DNA of 64,000 nucleotides from Bacillus sp. KH172YL63 (GTDB taxonomy: Bacteria > Bacillota > Bacilli > Bacillales > Bacillaceae_B), in NCBI RefSeq assembly GCF_011398925.1, contig NZ_AP022842.1, positions 2,902,001 through 2,966,000 on the forward strand. Reading direction: 5' to 3'. The notes beneath the pieces are model-generated. The model searched no databases and was not told the origin of the DNA. It was given only the letters and a program-made list of their open reading frames with translations. Both the position numbers and the translations under genes were made by a program. Below, one piece after another: positions 18,865 through 28,849 of the stretch. Numbering within the stretch: position 1 is the stretch's first letter; each line of letters opens with the position of its first letter.

Positions 18865-19233
18865 TTATTTAAGTGATTTGATCCAGTCTGCCATTGCATC
18901 AAGATTTTCTTCTTGTACTAGGCCAGCAGGCATGATGCCTCTACCATTTTTAATGGTTTCTTTGATTTCATCTTTTGATAATTTGGTACCTTTCAGAGCA
19001 GGACCAGCGCCACCTTCATAGTTACCACCATGACAAGATACGCAAGACTCCTTGTACTTCGCTTCAGGATCGAATTCCCCGCTTGAAGCTTCTTCGCCCT
19101 CTTTCATCTCACCATGTTTCTCTTCATTTGCTTTTTCCTCAGCATTGTTCAATCCTTCGATTGATAAGAAGAATACAAGGCCGATTCCAAGCGCCATGAT
19201 CAGAATGAATGGAATGATTGGATTACGGTTCAT
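18865..19233 (-). CDS. cccA: Membrane-anchored cytochrome c-550
   Basis: 122 residues. An N-terminal membrane anchor (IIPFILIMALGIGLVFFLSI) is followed by a charged linker (residues ~28-52) and a small class I cytochrome c domain. The haem site is Cys64-Val-Ser-Cys67-His68, and Met101 (GRGIMPAG) is the likely sixth ligand. CccA carries electrons on the outer face of the membrane, towards cytochrome c oxidase. AAAGGAGG precedes the ATG. Its place near sigA and trmK matches B. subtilis cccA. Confidence 0.95.
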   Translation of the reverse strand: MNRNPIIPFILIMALGIGLVFFLSIEGLNNAEEKANEEKHGEMKEGEEASSGEFDPEAKYKESCVSCHGGNYEGGAGPALKGTKLSKDEIKETIKNGRGIMPAGLVQEENLDAMADWIKSLK

Positions 19234-19413
19234 GATTTTTTACCTCCTTTATGTACAAAATCCAAAAAATAGTGCTTTTTTCAACACTTTATATTTTACT
19301 GTAAAAATCGACAAAGTAAAAGTCCTATCAATTAACTTTTCCATCTTTCTCAAAAATTAGACACATTTTTCTTATATTTCCCCTGATCACCCTGCATGCG
19401 TTTTCATTTTTTA

Positions 19414-19462
19414 AGGAAAAAAGAATAAATGAGCCCTATCCTTCCCAGGGGGACGACAGGGC
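19414..19462 (-). terminator. Probable terminator of the acyl-CoA dehydrogenase gene
   Basis: An imperfect GC-rich stem (GGGCCCTGTCGTCC with GGATAGGGCTC) is followed on the minus strand by ATTTATTCTTTTTT. Confidence 0.6.
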
Positions 19463-19490
19463 CCATCATCATCATTTATTCACTTTATCC

Positions 19491-20633
19491 TTACTGACAG
19501 CCGATCAGTCTCGAAATGACCATTCTCTGGACTTCTGACGTCCCTTCACCGATCTCCAGGAGCTTTGCATCCCGCAGATAGCGCTCTACATGGTATTCCT
19601 TCATGTATCCATAACCGCCGTGGATCTGAATCGCTTCATCTGCCACCTCCATGCTGATTTCAGAAGCATACAGCTTACACATGGAAGCTTCTTTTGAAAA
19701 CGGCCTTCCTTGATCCTTCAGCCACGCTGCTTTGTGGACCATGTTCCGTGCCAGTTCAATTTTCATCGCCATATCGGCAAGCTTAAACTGAGTGACTTGG
19801 AATTGTGACAACGTTTTGCCAAACTGCTTTCTTTCTTTTGAATATTGAAGCGCTTTGTCAAATGCAGCCTGTGCAACTCCGACAGCCATCGCTCCGATTC
19901 CGATTCTTCCTCCGTCAAGTGTGACAAGGAACTGCTTGAATCCTTCCCCTTGCTTGCCTAACAGATTTTCTTTCGCCACTTCTACATCTTCCATGACCAA
20001 TTCGGTTGTATTCGAAGCATGCAGCCCCATCTTTTCATAATTATCGATCACCTTGAATCCGTCGGCACTGGTAGGGACGATGATTGCGCTGATCTCTTTT
20101 TGCCCGTTGTTCCTGCCCGTAATCGCAGTCATTGCAAGATGATTGGCGTAACTTGCGTTCGTTATATAGCACTTGCTTCCGTTAATGAGCCATGTATCCC
20201 CTTTATCCTCTGCAGTTGTCTGCGTTCCACCTGCATCAGAACCTGCATTGGGTTCAGTGAGCCCGAAAGCGCCGAACGACTCCCCTGTGCATATCGGTGT
20301 TAAATATTGCTGCTTTTGTTCTGGTGTCCCAAATAAATTAATCGGTGCCCCGCCAAGTGATATATGTGCAGAGTAGGTAATTCCCGTTGAAGCACAAGCA
20401 CGGCTGAGCTCTTCGGTTACGATCGCAAAGCTGACCGTGTCGGCACCGGCACCGCCATATTCTTCTGGAAAAGGAAGCCCCATCATCCCCAAATCTGAGA
20501 GCTTCTTGAAAATGTCTTTAGGAAATTCCTTGGTACGGTCACGATCCAGTGCACCAGGTGCCACTTCTTCATCGGCAAATTCCCTGATTGTCTTCTTAAT
20601 CATTGCTTGTTCCTGTGTCAAATCGAAATTCAT
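19491..20633 (-). CDS. Acyl-CoA dehydrogenase
   Basis: 380 residues, full length for the family. It oxidises acyl-CoA at C2-C3, using FAD and passing electrons to ETF. Motifs are FGLTEPNAGSDAGGTQT and YITNASYANH (FAD and substrate contacts) and IQIHGGYGYMKEYHVERYLR; Glu363 in GEGTSEVQR is the expected catalytic base of short-chain enzymes. Chain-length preference cannot be read with certainty. Monocistronic. No ETF or other beta-oxidation gene is nearby, and B. subtilis has none at this site. Confidence 0.92.
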   Translation of the reverse strand: MNFDLTQEQAMIKKTIREFADEEVAPGALDRDRTKEFPKDIFKKLSDLGMMGLPFPEEYGGAGADTVSFAIVTEELSRACASTGITYSAHISLGGAPINLFGTPEQKQQYLTPICTGESFGAFGLTEPNAGSDAGGTQTTAEDKGDTWLINGSKCYITNASYANHLAMTAITGRNNGQKEISAIIVPTSADGFKVIDNYEKMGLHASNTTELVMEDVEVAKENLLGKQGEGFKQFLVTLDGGRIGIGAMAVGVAQAAFDKALQYSKERKQFGKTLSQFQVTQFKLADMAMKIELARNMVHKAAWLKDQGRPFSKEASMCKLYASEISMEVADEAIQIHGGYGYMKEYHVERYLRDAKLLEIGEGTSEVQRMVISRLIGCQ

Positions 20634-20797
20634 TCATATCCCCCTTGTCTAACGTTGATGACTGAAAGCCACAGATCTCCCATCTGCCAAAGCGCTTTCA
20701 AGCATATCCAAACGACTCTATGAATACGCTCTCATTACTATTATAAAAGGGAATGGTTAATTTTCTCAACTTTAAAAAACTTTTAAATTTTCAGAAG

Positions 20798-21340
20798 TTA
20801 TAGCAGTATATAAATTATCATCATAATCATCCCTGCAGAACCTGACCAGGCAAAATAACTCATTCTCCACTTCATTCCTGCCAAGACCCATGCAATACAG
20901 TTTAGGAATAGTGTGGTATATAAGGCAGCAGTGCTTCCTTGAAACAGTTCCTCCGTTACCTCAATCGACGCGAGCATGGCGATGCATGCAGCGGAACAGT
21001 ATAATAGCAGCGGGGATAAACGTTTTTTAGAATAATAAATTCCCAAACCAGTTAATAATCCGACAAAACCTGTCAAAATCGCTGTTTGCAAAACGATTGA
21101 CAATTCAGTAAAATAAATGACAAATAACGAAATGGTTACAATGCTTATGGCAATAAGAATATCCCGAAAAGATACTCTCTTTGAACGGTTCGTTTTACTT
21201 TGGACTGACTCTCCGGTCCCTTCACCTGTATATAATGCGAGTAGATAATCACAGTATTGTTCCGGCAGCATTTTCGTTTGCTTCCAAGTTTGAATTTCCG
21301 AAATGATGATTTCTTTCTTGGATTGTTTCGTTTTATTCAC
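20798..21340 (-). CDS. Membrane protein of unknown function
   Basis: 180 residues from GTG 21340 with AAGGTG 8 nt upstream. The N-terminal ~45 residues are a soluble segment (IISEIQTWKQTKMLPEQYCDYLL), reminiscent of the N-terminus of DUF2157 proteins. Five or so short membrane segments follow, joined by tight loops. I do not recognise a specific family. It lies between an acyl-CoA dehydrogenase gene and sigA, same strand, separated from sigA by a terminator. Confidence 0.7.
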   Translation of the reverse strand: MNKTKQSKKEIIISEIQTWKQTKMLPEQYCDYLLALYTGEGTGESVQSKTNRSKRVSFRDILIAISIVTISLFVIYFTELSIVLQTAILTGFVGLLTGLGIYYSKKRLSPLLLYCSAACIAMLASIEVTEELFQGSTAALYTTLFLNCIAWVLAGMKWRMSYFAWSGSAGMIMMIIYILL

Positions 21341-21413
21341 AGTCGTTTCACCTTCATTCGTTCGATCCTATAGCTACTTTCGTCAGCAGACGAGGAAAAT
21401 CCTTTAATTCGGA

Positions 21414-21450
21414 CAAAAAAAACCGCCCCTATCTACAATAGAGGCAGCAA
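21414..21450 (-). terminator. Terminator of the dnaG-sigA operon
   Basis: Minus strand: GCCTCTA pairs with TAGGGGC (one G-U) and the stem is followed by a run of eight T. It ends the transcript just after sigA. Confidence 0.85.
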
Positions 21451-21459
21451 AAGAATGGC

Positions 21460-22590
21460 CTATTCTAAAAAGTCTTTCAGACGTTTGCTTCTGCTTGGAT
21501 GGCGCAATTTGCGTAAAGCCTTGGCTTCGATCTGACGGATCCGTTCACGTGTGACACCGAAGACTTTACCTACTTCTTCAAGTGTACGAGTTCTGCCGTC
21601 ATCCAGTCCAAAACGGAGGCGCAGCACATTTTCTTCACGGTCGGTAAGCGTGTCGAGGACATCTTCCAGCTGTTCTTTTAACAGCTCATATGCAGCATGC
21701 TCAGAAGGAGACTGGGCTTCGGCATCCTCAATGAAGTCACCAAGGTGAGAATCATCCTCTTCACCGATAGGCGTTTCCAGAGATACAGGCTCCTGGGCGA
21801 TCTTCAGGATTTCTCTGACCTTTTCAGGTGTAAGGTCCATTTCTTCAGCAATCTCTTCAGGTGCCGGTTCACGGCCAAGATCTTGAAGCAACTGTCTTTG
21901 GACACGGATCAGTTTGTTGATCGTCTCTACCATATGAACCGGAATACGGATGGTTCTTGCCTGGTCGGCAATCGCACGGGTGATCGCTTGGCGGATCCAC
22001 CATGTAGCGTACGTACTGAACTTGTATCCTTTACGGTAATCGAATTTCTCCACGGCTTTGATCAGACCCATGTTACCTTCCTGGATAAGATCAAGGAAAA
22101 GCATCCCACGGCCAACATACCGTTTCGCGATACTGACAACAAGTCGAAGGTTCGCTTCGGCAAGGCGGCGCTTCGCTTCTTCATCACCATCTTCAATTCT
22201 CTTGGCAAGGTTGATTTCTTCTTCAGCGGATAACAGATCCACCCGACCGATTTCTTTTAAATACATACGGACCGGATCATTTATTTTAACCCCTGGAGGA
22301 ACGCTTAGGTCGTTAAGGTTGAATTCTTCTCCCTCTTCTTTTTCTAACTCCTGGGCACCTGGATCATCGTCTTCTTCACTTTCATTGATGATTTCGACAC
22401 TTTGTTCACCTAAGTGCTCGTAGAATTCATCCATCTGATCCGAATCCAATTCAAAACCGGATAACTTATCGGCAATGTCTTCGTAAGTGAGGACTCCTCT
22501 TTTCTTACCTTGATTCACTAAAAATTCTTTCACCTGATCAACTGTCAATTCTGACGCTATTTGTTTGGAACGCGCTGACTTTTCAGCCAT
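21460..22590 (-). CDS. sigA: RNA polymerase primary sigma factor SigA (RpoD)
   Basis: 376 residues. An N-terminal region 1.1 is followed by an acidic linker and the conserved core. Region 2.3-2.4 ([19 protein letters not shown]) contacts the -10 box, region 3 includes [13 protein letters not shown], and the region 4.2 helix-turn-helix ([20 protein letters not shown]) reads the -35 box. ATG 22590 has AAGGAGG 7 nt upstream; the TTG at 22608 is rejected. It lies 32 bp downstream of dnaG in the usual macromolecular synthesis operon. Confidence 0.98.
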   Translation of the reverse strand: MAEKSARSKQIASELTVDQVKEFLVNQGKKRGVLTYEDIADKLSGFELDSDQMDEFYEHLGEQSVEIINESEEDDDPGAQELEKEEGEEFNLNDLSVPPGVKINDPVRMYLKEIGRVDLLSAEEEINLAKRIEDGDEEAKRRLAEANLRLVVSIAKRYVGRGMLFLDLIQEGNMGLIKAVEKFDYRKGYKFSTYATWWIRQAITRAIADQARTIRIPVHMVETINKLIRVQRQLLQDLGREPAPEEIAEEMDLTPEKVREILKIAQEPVSLETPIGEEDDSHLGDFIEDAEAQSPSEHAAYELLKEQLEDVLDTLTDREENVLRLRFGLDDGRTRTLEEVGKVFGVTRERIRQIEAKALRKLRHPSRSKRLKDFLE

Positions 22591-22622
22591 ATGTTCCCCT
22601 CCTTCCAACTTCCTTACAAACT

Positions 22623-24434
22623 TTATAGAGACTTACGTAACTGTAAGATTTCCATTGCAATTTGTGCTTCTTTTCGGTAATCATTCAGTCTTTCCGCTTC
22701 TTTTCTTTCCACTTCTTTTTCCTTTATTCTCAACATCTTTTGATGTTTTAACACCTGGTTCACATAATCTGCCAGTTCTTGTTCCGAACTTTCCTCGCTT
22801 ATTGACATCATTTCAATGTCTGTGACGATCCTTCGCAGCTTTTCATCAGGAAGATACCCGATGAAGGTACTGGCATTTGGAGGCAGACCCTCTTCATAAT
22901 ATCCCAATAAATAAGTAATAATTGCCTGATGCTCATCAATATTAAGGTTCGTGCCTGCAAGCCATTCCTGAATCTTATAAGCGATGTTCGGGTCTTTTAG
23001 CATGTATGCGATCAGCCTTCGCTCCGCGGTTTGATAGGCGGGCAATAATCGTGACTGATTCGGACGCTTGAAGTCTCCTTGCATACCGACCTGTTTAGGA
23101 GGTTTTGACGTCCGTCTTTCAGGCCCTGCCATTTCAGACATCTGCTGCTGAAGAGCATCTAACGATAAATCGAACTCATCGGCTAAATGCCTTAAATAAT
23201 AATCCTTTTCGACCGCTTTACTTAATTGAGTAATTTCCTTTAGTATGTCTTCTATATACTTCAGGCGATCTCCTTCATCATTTAGGTTTTTATTTAGCTT
23301 ATAGTACCGGAGCTTAAACGCCATGAGCGTCAAGCTTGCCCCTATTACATCCTGCTGAAACTTGGCTGCACCATATTTCTTAATGTAGTCATCAGGGTCC
23401 AATTTTTCCGGGACTGTGGCAACACGTATATTCATCTGATGCTGGTGAAGTAGTCTCCCGGCACGGAAGGCAGCCTCCACTCCGGCAGAATCACCATCGT
23501 AACAAATGATGACCGTGTCCGTTAAGCGTTTCAGAAGTCCGATCTGCTGCTCAGTCAAGGAAGTACCCATGGTCGCGATTCCGTTTTCCACTCCAGCTTC
23601 ACTGGCTGAAATCACATCGGCAAATCCTTCGAATAATACCGCCTGCTGTTTCCTTCTGATCATCGCCCTTGCACCATGGTAATGATAAAGGATACTGCTT
23701 TTATTGAAAATCTTTGTTTCCGGACTGTTTAAGTATTTTGGTTCATCATCAGGTTCTATGCTTCTGCCTGAGAAGGCAACCGTGTTTCCTTTCGTATCGA
23801 CGATCGGGAACATGATCCTTCCCCGGAACCGGTCCAGGAACGAATCATCACGTTCCCTTCTGACGAGCAAACCGGCCTCTTCCATCAACTCAAGGGAGTA
23901 CCCTCTTTTCTGAAGGAATTTCACAGTGAAATCCCAGCTTGGAAGTGACCATCCTATCTGGAACTTCTCTATGCTTTCTGTTGTGAAGCCCCTGGACAGT
24001 AAATACTCCAAGGCTTCCTGGCCTTCCTTTGTATTTAGGAGAAGATGATGGTAAAATTTACTTAATAGCCCGTGGGCTTCCATCATTTGCTTTTCATCCT
24101 TCTGAGATGGAAGGTCCTGTTCAGACGAAGGAGCCTGGATGGATATTTCTTCTCCCACTCTTGCACCGAGTTTCTGAGCCGCTTCCTGGAAGCTTAACCC
24201 GTCGATATCCATCAGGAAGGTATAGGCGTTCCCTCCAGCTCCACAACCGAAGCAGTGAAAAATTTGCTTGTCAGGTGAAACAGAAAAAGATGGCGTGCTC
24301 TCACCATGGAACGGACATAAACCGAAATAATTCCGTCCCTGCTTTTTCAGCTGTACGTAATCACCTACAACATCTACAATATCGGTCGATGTTAATATTT
24401 TATTTAACGTCTCTTCAGGGATTCTTTCAGACAT
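22623..24434 (-). CDS. dnaG: DNA primase
   Basis: 603 residues. DnaG makes RNA primers at the replication fork. The zinc-binding domain has Cys40, His43, Cys61 and Cys64 (CPFH ... CFGC). The TOPRIM catalytic core has VLFEGFADV (catalytic Glu), GTSLTEQQ and CYDGDSAG (metal-binding acids). The C-terminal helical domain that contacts the replicative helicase fills the last ~150 residues. AGGTGAT precedes the ATG. Confidence 0.97.
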   Translation of the reverse strand: MSERIPEETLNKILTSTDIVDVVGDYVQLKKQGRNYFGLCPFHGESTPSFSVSPDKQIFHCFGCGAGGNAYTFLMDIDGLSFQEAAQKLGARVGEEISIQAPSSEQDLPSQKDEKQMMEAHGLLSKFYHHLLLNTKEGQEALEYLLSRGFTTESIEKFQIGWSLPSWDFTVKFLQKRGYSLELMEEAGLLVRRERDDSFLDRFRGRIMFPIVDTKGNTVAFSGRSIEPDDEPKYLNSPETKIFNKSSILYHYHGARAMIRRKQQAVLFEGFADVISASEAGVENGIATMGTSLTEQQIGLLKRLTDTVIICYDGDSAGVEAAFRAGRLLHQHQMNIRVATVPEKLDPDDYIKKYGAAKFQQDVIGASLTLMAFKLRYYKLNKNLNDEGDRLKYIEDILKEITQLSKAVEKDYYLRHLADEFDLSLDALQQQMSEMAGPERRTSKPPKQVGMQGDFKRPNQSRLLPAYQTAERRLIAYMLKDPNIAYKIQEWLAGTNLNIDEHQAIITYLLGYYEEGLPPNASTFIGYLPDEKLRRIVTDIEMMSISEESSEQELADYVNQVLKHQKMLRIKEKEVERKEAERLNDYRKEAQIAMEILQLRKSL

Positions 24435-24478
24435 GATCTATCACCTGTTTTTATTTACCCTCTTAATCCATTCTGTAC

Positions 24479-24946
24479 TTATTCAAATTCTCCTGCCATT
24501 TCCGACAAGATCTTTTCAAAAGCAGTACAAAAGGTTTCTCTGTCTTCTTTTGTAAATGGCTTGGGACCTTTTCCGTAGTTCCCTTTCCGCCGTTCTTTCG
24601 CAGCCACATATCGATAATCGAGTGCCGTCACAATGCTCTCTTCCCTGTAGACATTTCCCCTTGGAGAGATCGCATAAACTTTTTTCGGCAATACCAGGCT
24701 GGCAAGCCCGATATCCTGCGTCACAAGAACATCACCCCTCTTGATATGATTCATGATGTAAAGATCGGCAGCTTCCTTCTCGCTATCGACATACACCCAC
24801 GTGCCTTGATCAGGTGTATTCTTTCTGTGGGCATTGGATGCAACGAAAACAATTCCCAATCCATACGCACGTGTGATCCCGATGATTTCCTGTTTAACAG
24901 GGCAGGCATCTGCATCAACGTATACGGTAGACTTATGTTCGCTCAT
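24479..24946 (-). CDS. yqxD: YqxD/YaiI family protein (DUF188)
   Basis: 155 residues. The N-terminal motif VYVDADACPVKQEI is diagnostic of the UPF0178/DUF188 family, which has a PIN-like fold with conserved acidic residues; VTQDIGLASLVL and the KGPKPFTKEDRETF segment agree. A nuclease activity is suspected for the family but unproven. The binding site is weak. It is the first gene upstream of dnaG-sigA, as in B. subtilis. Confidence 0.88.
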   Translation of the reverse strand: MSEHKSTVYVDADACPVKQEIIGITRAYGLGIVFVASNAHRKNTPDQGTWVYVDSEKEAADLYIMNHIKRGDVLVTQDIGLASLVLPKKVYAISPRGNVYREESIVTALDYRYVAAKERRKGNYGKGPKPFTKEDRETFCTAFEKILSEMAGEFE

Positions 24947-25261
24947 ACTAACTATTCTACATCACTCCGTATTTTCCTTCTCCCATTGAGAACTTTCCTA
25001 GAGAATTGATTAAAATTGTCGAATTTTAAATTAGATTGGGCTTGACATATCACAATAATTAGTTTATTCCTTAAGAGTTTACTCTAAACCTATTTTAAAT
25101 ATTTTTATCACAATTTTTTATTATAGTATAAAGGGACAAGTTTTACCACTATAAAAACTTATTCCCCCCAATGATTTTGTCAAGACATTCAAATCGTCAA
25201 AAAAGAATGATTCTCCCGTGTCTATGCGGAGAATCATTCTTTTTGTTGGGCGAGAGTTGTA
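24947..25261. other. Intergenic region between yqxD and ppsR
   Basis: 315 bp, very AT-rich. It holds the ppsR terminator (25199-25244) and should hold the promoter of the yqxD-dnaG-sigA operon. A minus-strand TATAAT near 25125 lacks a good -35, so no promoter is called. Confidence 0.5.
25199..25244. terminator. Terminator of ccpN-ppsR
   Basis: A long perfect stem (AAAAAGAATGATTCTCC with GGAGAATCATTCTTTTT) with an 11-nt loop; it works in both directions. Confidence 0.92.
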
Positions 25262-26071
25262 TCAATCGTTTGACTTGTTATAAATGTTCGTAATGACATT
25301 CGCCGTCTCTTCAACAGCTTTATTCGTTACATCAATGACATGGCATCCGATGCGATCGGTGATTTTCTCGAAATACTCGAGTTCATCCTCGATACGTTTG
25401 ATGTTTGCGTAGCTCGCCTGATCATTTAAGCCTAGAGACTTTAATCTTTCACGGCGGATCGTGTTTAATTTTTCAGGACTGATCTTCAACCCGAAGCATT
25501 TCTTTGGTGAAACGAGGAATAATTCCTCCGGAGGATCGACCTCCGGTACAAGGGGCACATTCGCCACCTTGATTCGCTTAAGGGCAAGATATTGGGATAA
25601 TGGGGTTTTCGATGTCCTTGAAACCCCCACCAATACGATGTCCGCTCTTAAAATCCCGCGGGGGTCACGTCCGTCATCATATTTAACGGCAAATTCAATC
25701 GCTTCGACCTTCTTGAAATAATCATCATCAAGCTTTCTTACCGTGCCCGGTTCAAAAAGGGGCTGCTTTTGGTAAGAAGATTGATATCTATCCATTAATG
25801 GACCGATGATATCAAATGCATAAAGTTCTTCTTTATCCGCCTGCTCCTTAATGTACGCACGCATTTCCGGTTTCACAAGGGTATAAACGATCAACCCCTG
25901 GTTCAATTTAGCCAATGAAATCACTTCATCAATATGTTCCAAGTCTTCCACATACGGAAAGCGTTTTATGACCGTATTCGAACCATGAAATTGGCTGATC
26001 GCCGCTTTTGTGACTAGCTCGGCAGTCTCTCCCACCGAGTCGGATACTACATAGATGATCGGTTCTTTCAC
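25262..26071 (-). CDS. ppsR: Pyruvate, phosphate dikinase regulatory protein (bifunctional kinase/pyrophosphorylase)
   Basis: 269 residues of the DUF299 family. These proteins phosphorylate (using ADP) and dephosphorylate a threonine on pyruvate phosphate dikinase or PEP synthase. The nucleotide-binding loop is VGVSRTSKT (residues ~148-156), with [16 protein letters not shown] at the start. The target is not in the window. The start is GTG at 26071 with AAGGTGG 9 nt upstream. It is 16 bp downstream of ccpN, as yqfL is in B. subtilis. Confidence 0.93.
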   Translation of the reverse strand: MKEPIIYVVSDSVGETAELVTKAAISQFHGSNTVIKRFPYVEDLEHIDEVISLAKLNQGLIVYTLVKPEMRAYIKEQADKEELYAFDIIGPLMDRYQSSYQKQPLFEPGTVRKLDDDYFKKVEAIEFAVKYDDGRDPRGILRADIVLVGVSRTSKTPLSQYLALKRIKVANVPLVPEVDPPEELFLVSPKKCFGLKISPEKLNTIRRERLKSLGLNDQASYANIKRIEDELEYFEKITDRIGCHVIDVTNKAVEETANVITNIYNKSND

Positions 26072-26087
26072 GATCGTTCACCACCTT

Positions 26088-26720
26088 CTAATATTCATCT
26101 GCCAATGCTACAAATGCTTTTGTAATATTCGTTTTCGTAATTCTGCCGATGACCTCAAGATCACCTTTTTCCGTTTTCTTGATAACCGGAACTGAATCGA
26201 TTTGTTTATGGATCAGATCCTTCGCTACCGCGATCAACGGATCCTCTCTCTCACATACCGTAATATTAGGCATTCTCGTCATAATAATATTCACCGGCAG
26301 CGTACTGAGTTCCTGCTTTCCGATACTGGCCCTTAAAAGATCCTTCCGGGAAAGCACTCCCACCAGGTATGTATTGGCGTCCACAACAAACAGCGTCCCT
26401 ACATCTTCAAGGAACATCGTCACGATGGCATCATACACAGATACGTTTTCATTCACGACCACAGGAATCGACTGATAATCCTTGACGAATATCTTATTCA
26501 AGTTTTCAGTCAGTAATTGGGTCCCGGTTTTCCCTGTGTAGAAGTACCCCACTCTCGGACGGGCATCCAAATATCCCGCCATGGTCAAGATCGCCAGGTC
26601 AGGTCTTAAAGTCGCTCTCGTTAAGTTTAATTGATCCGCGATTTGTTCTCCAGTAATAGGTCCGTTGTCTTTCACAATTTGCAAGATATGCTCTTGGCGT
26701 TTATTAAGTTCGATTGTCAT
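26088..26720 (-). CDS. ccpN: Transcriptional repressor CcpN
   Basis: 210 residues. An N-terminal helix-turn-helix (ITGEQIADQLNLTRATLRPD) is followed by two CBS domains (about residues 80-140 and 145-205; VSVYDAIVTMFLEDVGTLFV, VPVIKK). In B. subtilis CcpN represses the gluconeogenic genes gapB and pckA when glycolytic carbon is available. The ATG follows AGGTGG closely. Transcribed with ppsR, divergently from glyS. Confidence 0.93.
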   Translation of the reverse strand: MTIELNKRQEHILQIVKDNGPITGEQIADQLNLTRATLRPDLAILTMAGYLDARPRVGYFYTGKTGTQLLTENLNKIFVKDYQSIPVVVNENVSVYDAIVTMFLEDVGTLFVVDANTYLVGVLSRKDLLRASIGKQELSTLPVNIIMTRMPNITVCEREDPLIAVAKDLIHKQIDSVPVIKKTEKGDLEVIGRITKTNITKAFVALADEY

Positions 26721-26901
26721 TCACCACCTGACGGACTAATGATTTATGTTATACTTTATATGAAATATTATATACTATTTGATGAAAATGAAAAGAGCAT
26801 ATTATCATTCTAATCTGACAACACTATAATGACATTTCACTTATCAAAGAGTAGCTTTTTTTAAAGAAAACATCAAATTTATTTTTACACATGATCAGCA
26901 G

Positions 26902-26930
26902 TTGTTTTTCTCGCACCGTCGTGATAAAAT
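26902..26930 (+). promoter_or_regulatory. Sigma-A promoter of the glyS T-box leader
   Basis: TTGTTT, 17 bp, TAAAAT. Transcription would start near 26937, giving a leader of about 230 nt. Confidence 0.7.
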
Positions 26931-26936
26931 GTCTTC

Positions 26937-27140
26937 ATCTTATATTCAGCTTTGATGGATCAATAAGTATCTGCATATGTAGCGACTGGGGACGGTGAAA
27001 GCCCAGAAAGCAGGGAAACGGCAATCCGGAGCGATGATTTTTTCTAAAAGTGGGTGTGCCATCACGCATGCCAACTAGGGTGGAACCGCGAGTATCAAGC
27101 TCGTCCCTAGGCTTCAACAGCCTAAGGACGAGCTTTTTTA
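26937..27140 (+). promoter_or_regulatory. T-box riboswitch (glycine) controlling glyS
   Basis: The T-box core AGGGTGGAACCGCG is at 27077-27090. It is followed by a strong terminator hairpin, in which AGCTCGTCC/TAGGC pairs with GCCTAAGGACGAGCT and ends in TTTTTT (27098-27137). Upstream, the stem I distal loop motif GGTGAAA is flanked by CTGGG and CCCAG. A GGC glycine codon at 27020-27022, followed by A, is the likely specifier. Uncharged tRNA-Gly would stabilise the antiterminator and turn glyS on. The leader is short, as in other glycine T-boxes that lack stem II. Confidence 0.95.
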
Positions 27141-27170
27141 TTTACATAAATATAAAAAGGAGTGACTGAT

Positions 27171-28544
27171 ATGTCAATGGAAAAGGTAGTAAACTTAGCA
27201 AAACACCGTGGATTTGTCTTCCCGGGTTCAGAAATCTACGGAGGACTGGCAAACACTTGGGATTACGGCCCATTAGGTGTCGAACTGAAAAACAACATCA
27301 AGAAAGCCTGGTGGAAGAAATTCGTCCAGGAATCACCGTATAACGTAGGTCTTGACGCGAGCATCCTGATGAATCCACAAACGTGGGTGGCTTCTGGTCA
27401 CGTTGGAAACTTCAACGATCCGATGATCGACTGTAAGCAATGTAAAACACGTCACCGTGCTGACAAAATCATTGAAAATGCCCTTGAAGAAAAAGGAATC
27501 GAAATGATCGTCGACGGCCTTTCATTCGAAAAAATGGAAGAAATCATCAATGAGCACAGCATCGCGTGCCCTGACTGCGGCAGCCAGGATTTCACAGACA
27601 TCCGTCAATTCGATTTAATGTTCAAAACCCACCAGGGTGTAACAGAATCTTCAACGAACGAAATTTATCTGCGTCCAGAGACGGCTCAAGGGATTTTTGT
27701 TAACTTCAAAAACGTCCAACGTTCAATGCGCAAGAAAATGCCGTTCGGTATCGCTCAAATCGGAAAAAGCTTCCGTAATGAAATCACGCCTGGTAACTTC
27801 ACGTTCAGAACACGTGAATTCGAACAAATGGAACTTGAATTCTTCTGCAAACCTGGAGAAGACCTTGAGTGGTTCTCTTACTGGCGTGAATTCTGTAAAA
27901 ACTGGTTACTCACACTCGGCATGAGCGAAGACAACATGCGCCTCCGCGACCATGATGAAGATGAACTATCACACTACAGTAACGCAACAACAGATATTGA
28001 ATACAAATTCCCGTTTGGCTGGGGCGAACTTTGGGGCGTAGCCGACCGCACAGACTTTGACCTGAAACGTCATATGGAGCATTCAAATGAGGACTTCCAT
28101 TACATGGACCCGCAGACGAATGAAAAATATGTGCCGTACTGCATCGAGCCTTCCCTTGGAGCTGACCGTGTCACACTTGCATTCTTATGTGACGCATTCG
28201 AAGAAGAAGAGCTTGAAAATGACTCACGCACAGTGCTTCGCTTCCATCCGGCACTAGCACCATTCAAAGCGGCAGTCCTTCCGCTTTCGAAAAAGCTATC
28301 TGATGAAGCGTTCAAAGTGTATGAAGAGCTTTCACAAGACCTGATGATCGACTTCGACGAAACGGCATCAATCGGTAAACGTTACCGCCGTCAAGACGAA
28401 ATCGGTACACCATTCTGTATCACATTTGACTTTGACTCCATGGAAGACCGCCAAGTAACGGTCCGCCACCGCGACACAATGGAACAAGTCAGAATGCCGA
28501 TCAGCGAAGTAAAATCCTTCTTACAGGAAAAAATTAAATTTTAA
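27171..28544 (+). CDS. glyS: Glycyl-tRNA synthetase, alpha2 dimer type
   Basis: 457 residues. A class II synthetase that charges tRNA-Gly with glycine. The start ([15 protein letters not shown]), [25 protein letters not shown] motif 2 region, [10 protein letters not shown] and the final [16 protein letters not shown] anticodon-binding domain identify the single-chain (eukaryote/Gram-positive) type. It is not the GlyQ/GlyS two-subunit enzyme that B. subtilis carries at this locus. Cys pairs (CKQC, CPDC) form a probable zinc site. ATG 27171 has AAAGGAG 8 nt upstream; the GTG at 27162 overlaps that site. It is on the plus strand, unlike all neighbours. Confidence 0.97.
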   Translation: MSMEKVVNLAKHRGFVFPGSEIYGGLANTWDYGPLGVELKNNIKKAWWKKFVQESPYNVGLDASILMNPQTWVASGHVGNFNDPMIDCKQCKTRHRADKIIENALEEKGIEMIVDGLSFEKMEEIINEHSIACPDCGSQDFTDIRQFDLMFKTHQGVTESSTNEIYLRPETAQGIFVNFKNVQRSMRKKMPFGIAQIGKSFRNEITPGNFTFRTREFEQMELEFFCKPGEDLEWFSYWREFCKNWLLTLGMSEDNMRLRDHDEDELSHYSNATTDIEYKFPFGWGELWGVADRTDFDLKRHMEHSNEDFHYMDPQTNEKYVPYCIEPSLGADRVTLAFLCDAFEEEELENDSRTVLRFHPALAPFKAAVLPLSKKLSDEAFKVYEELSQDLMIDFDETASIGKRYRRQDEIGTPFCITFDFDSMEDRQVTVRHRDTMEQVRMPISEVKSFLQEKIKF

Positions 28545-28576
28545 TAAGGTCCGTGATTAAAACTGACCTGTTTGGA

Positions 28577-28614
28577 AATCCCTGAAGGTGTTGTCTGCCT
28601 TTTGGGGTTTTTTT
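28577..28614 (+). terminator. Terminator of glyS
   Basis: AATCCCTGAAGG pairs with CCTTTTGGGGTT (two G-U pairs, one mismatch), followed by TTTTTT. Confidence 0.8.
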
Positions 28615-28849
28615 CGTTTGGATGTGGGATTGTGTTTTGAGGCCTGTGCTGTGGATGTGGGATGGATTGGCGATATGGGGGATAGACTCGAATTGACAGC
28701 TTTTCATGCTGGGTTTGGCTGTGATGGGTTGGTTTTTTATTAATGGAGCGGAGGTTTTTTCATTATTTCATTCGTTTTAGCTTTGGAGATGTTTATTTGC
28801 CATATTTGAAGGGACTGTGAGCAGGGTGGAGCATGGGTTTTACGCTTTA

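Larger units (their letters stand above)
26721..27170. other. Divergent regulatory region between ccpN and glyS
   Basis: 450 bp. The left ~180 bp is AT-rich and should hold the ccpN promoter, which I cannot place. The right part holds the glyS promoter and T-box leader. Confidence 0.7.

Noticed and set aside
26935..27117. Open frame on the minus strand across the glyS leader
   Set aside because: It is the complement of the T-box RNA; the conserved T-box core and terminator explain the sequence.
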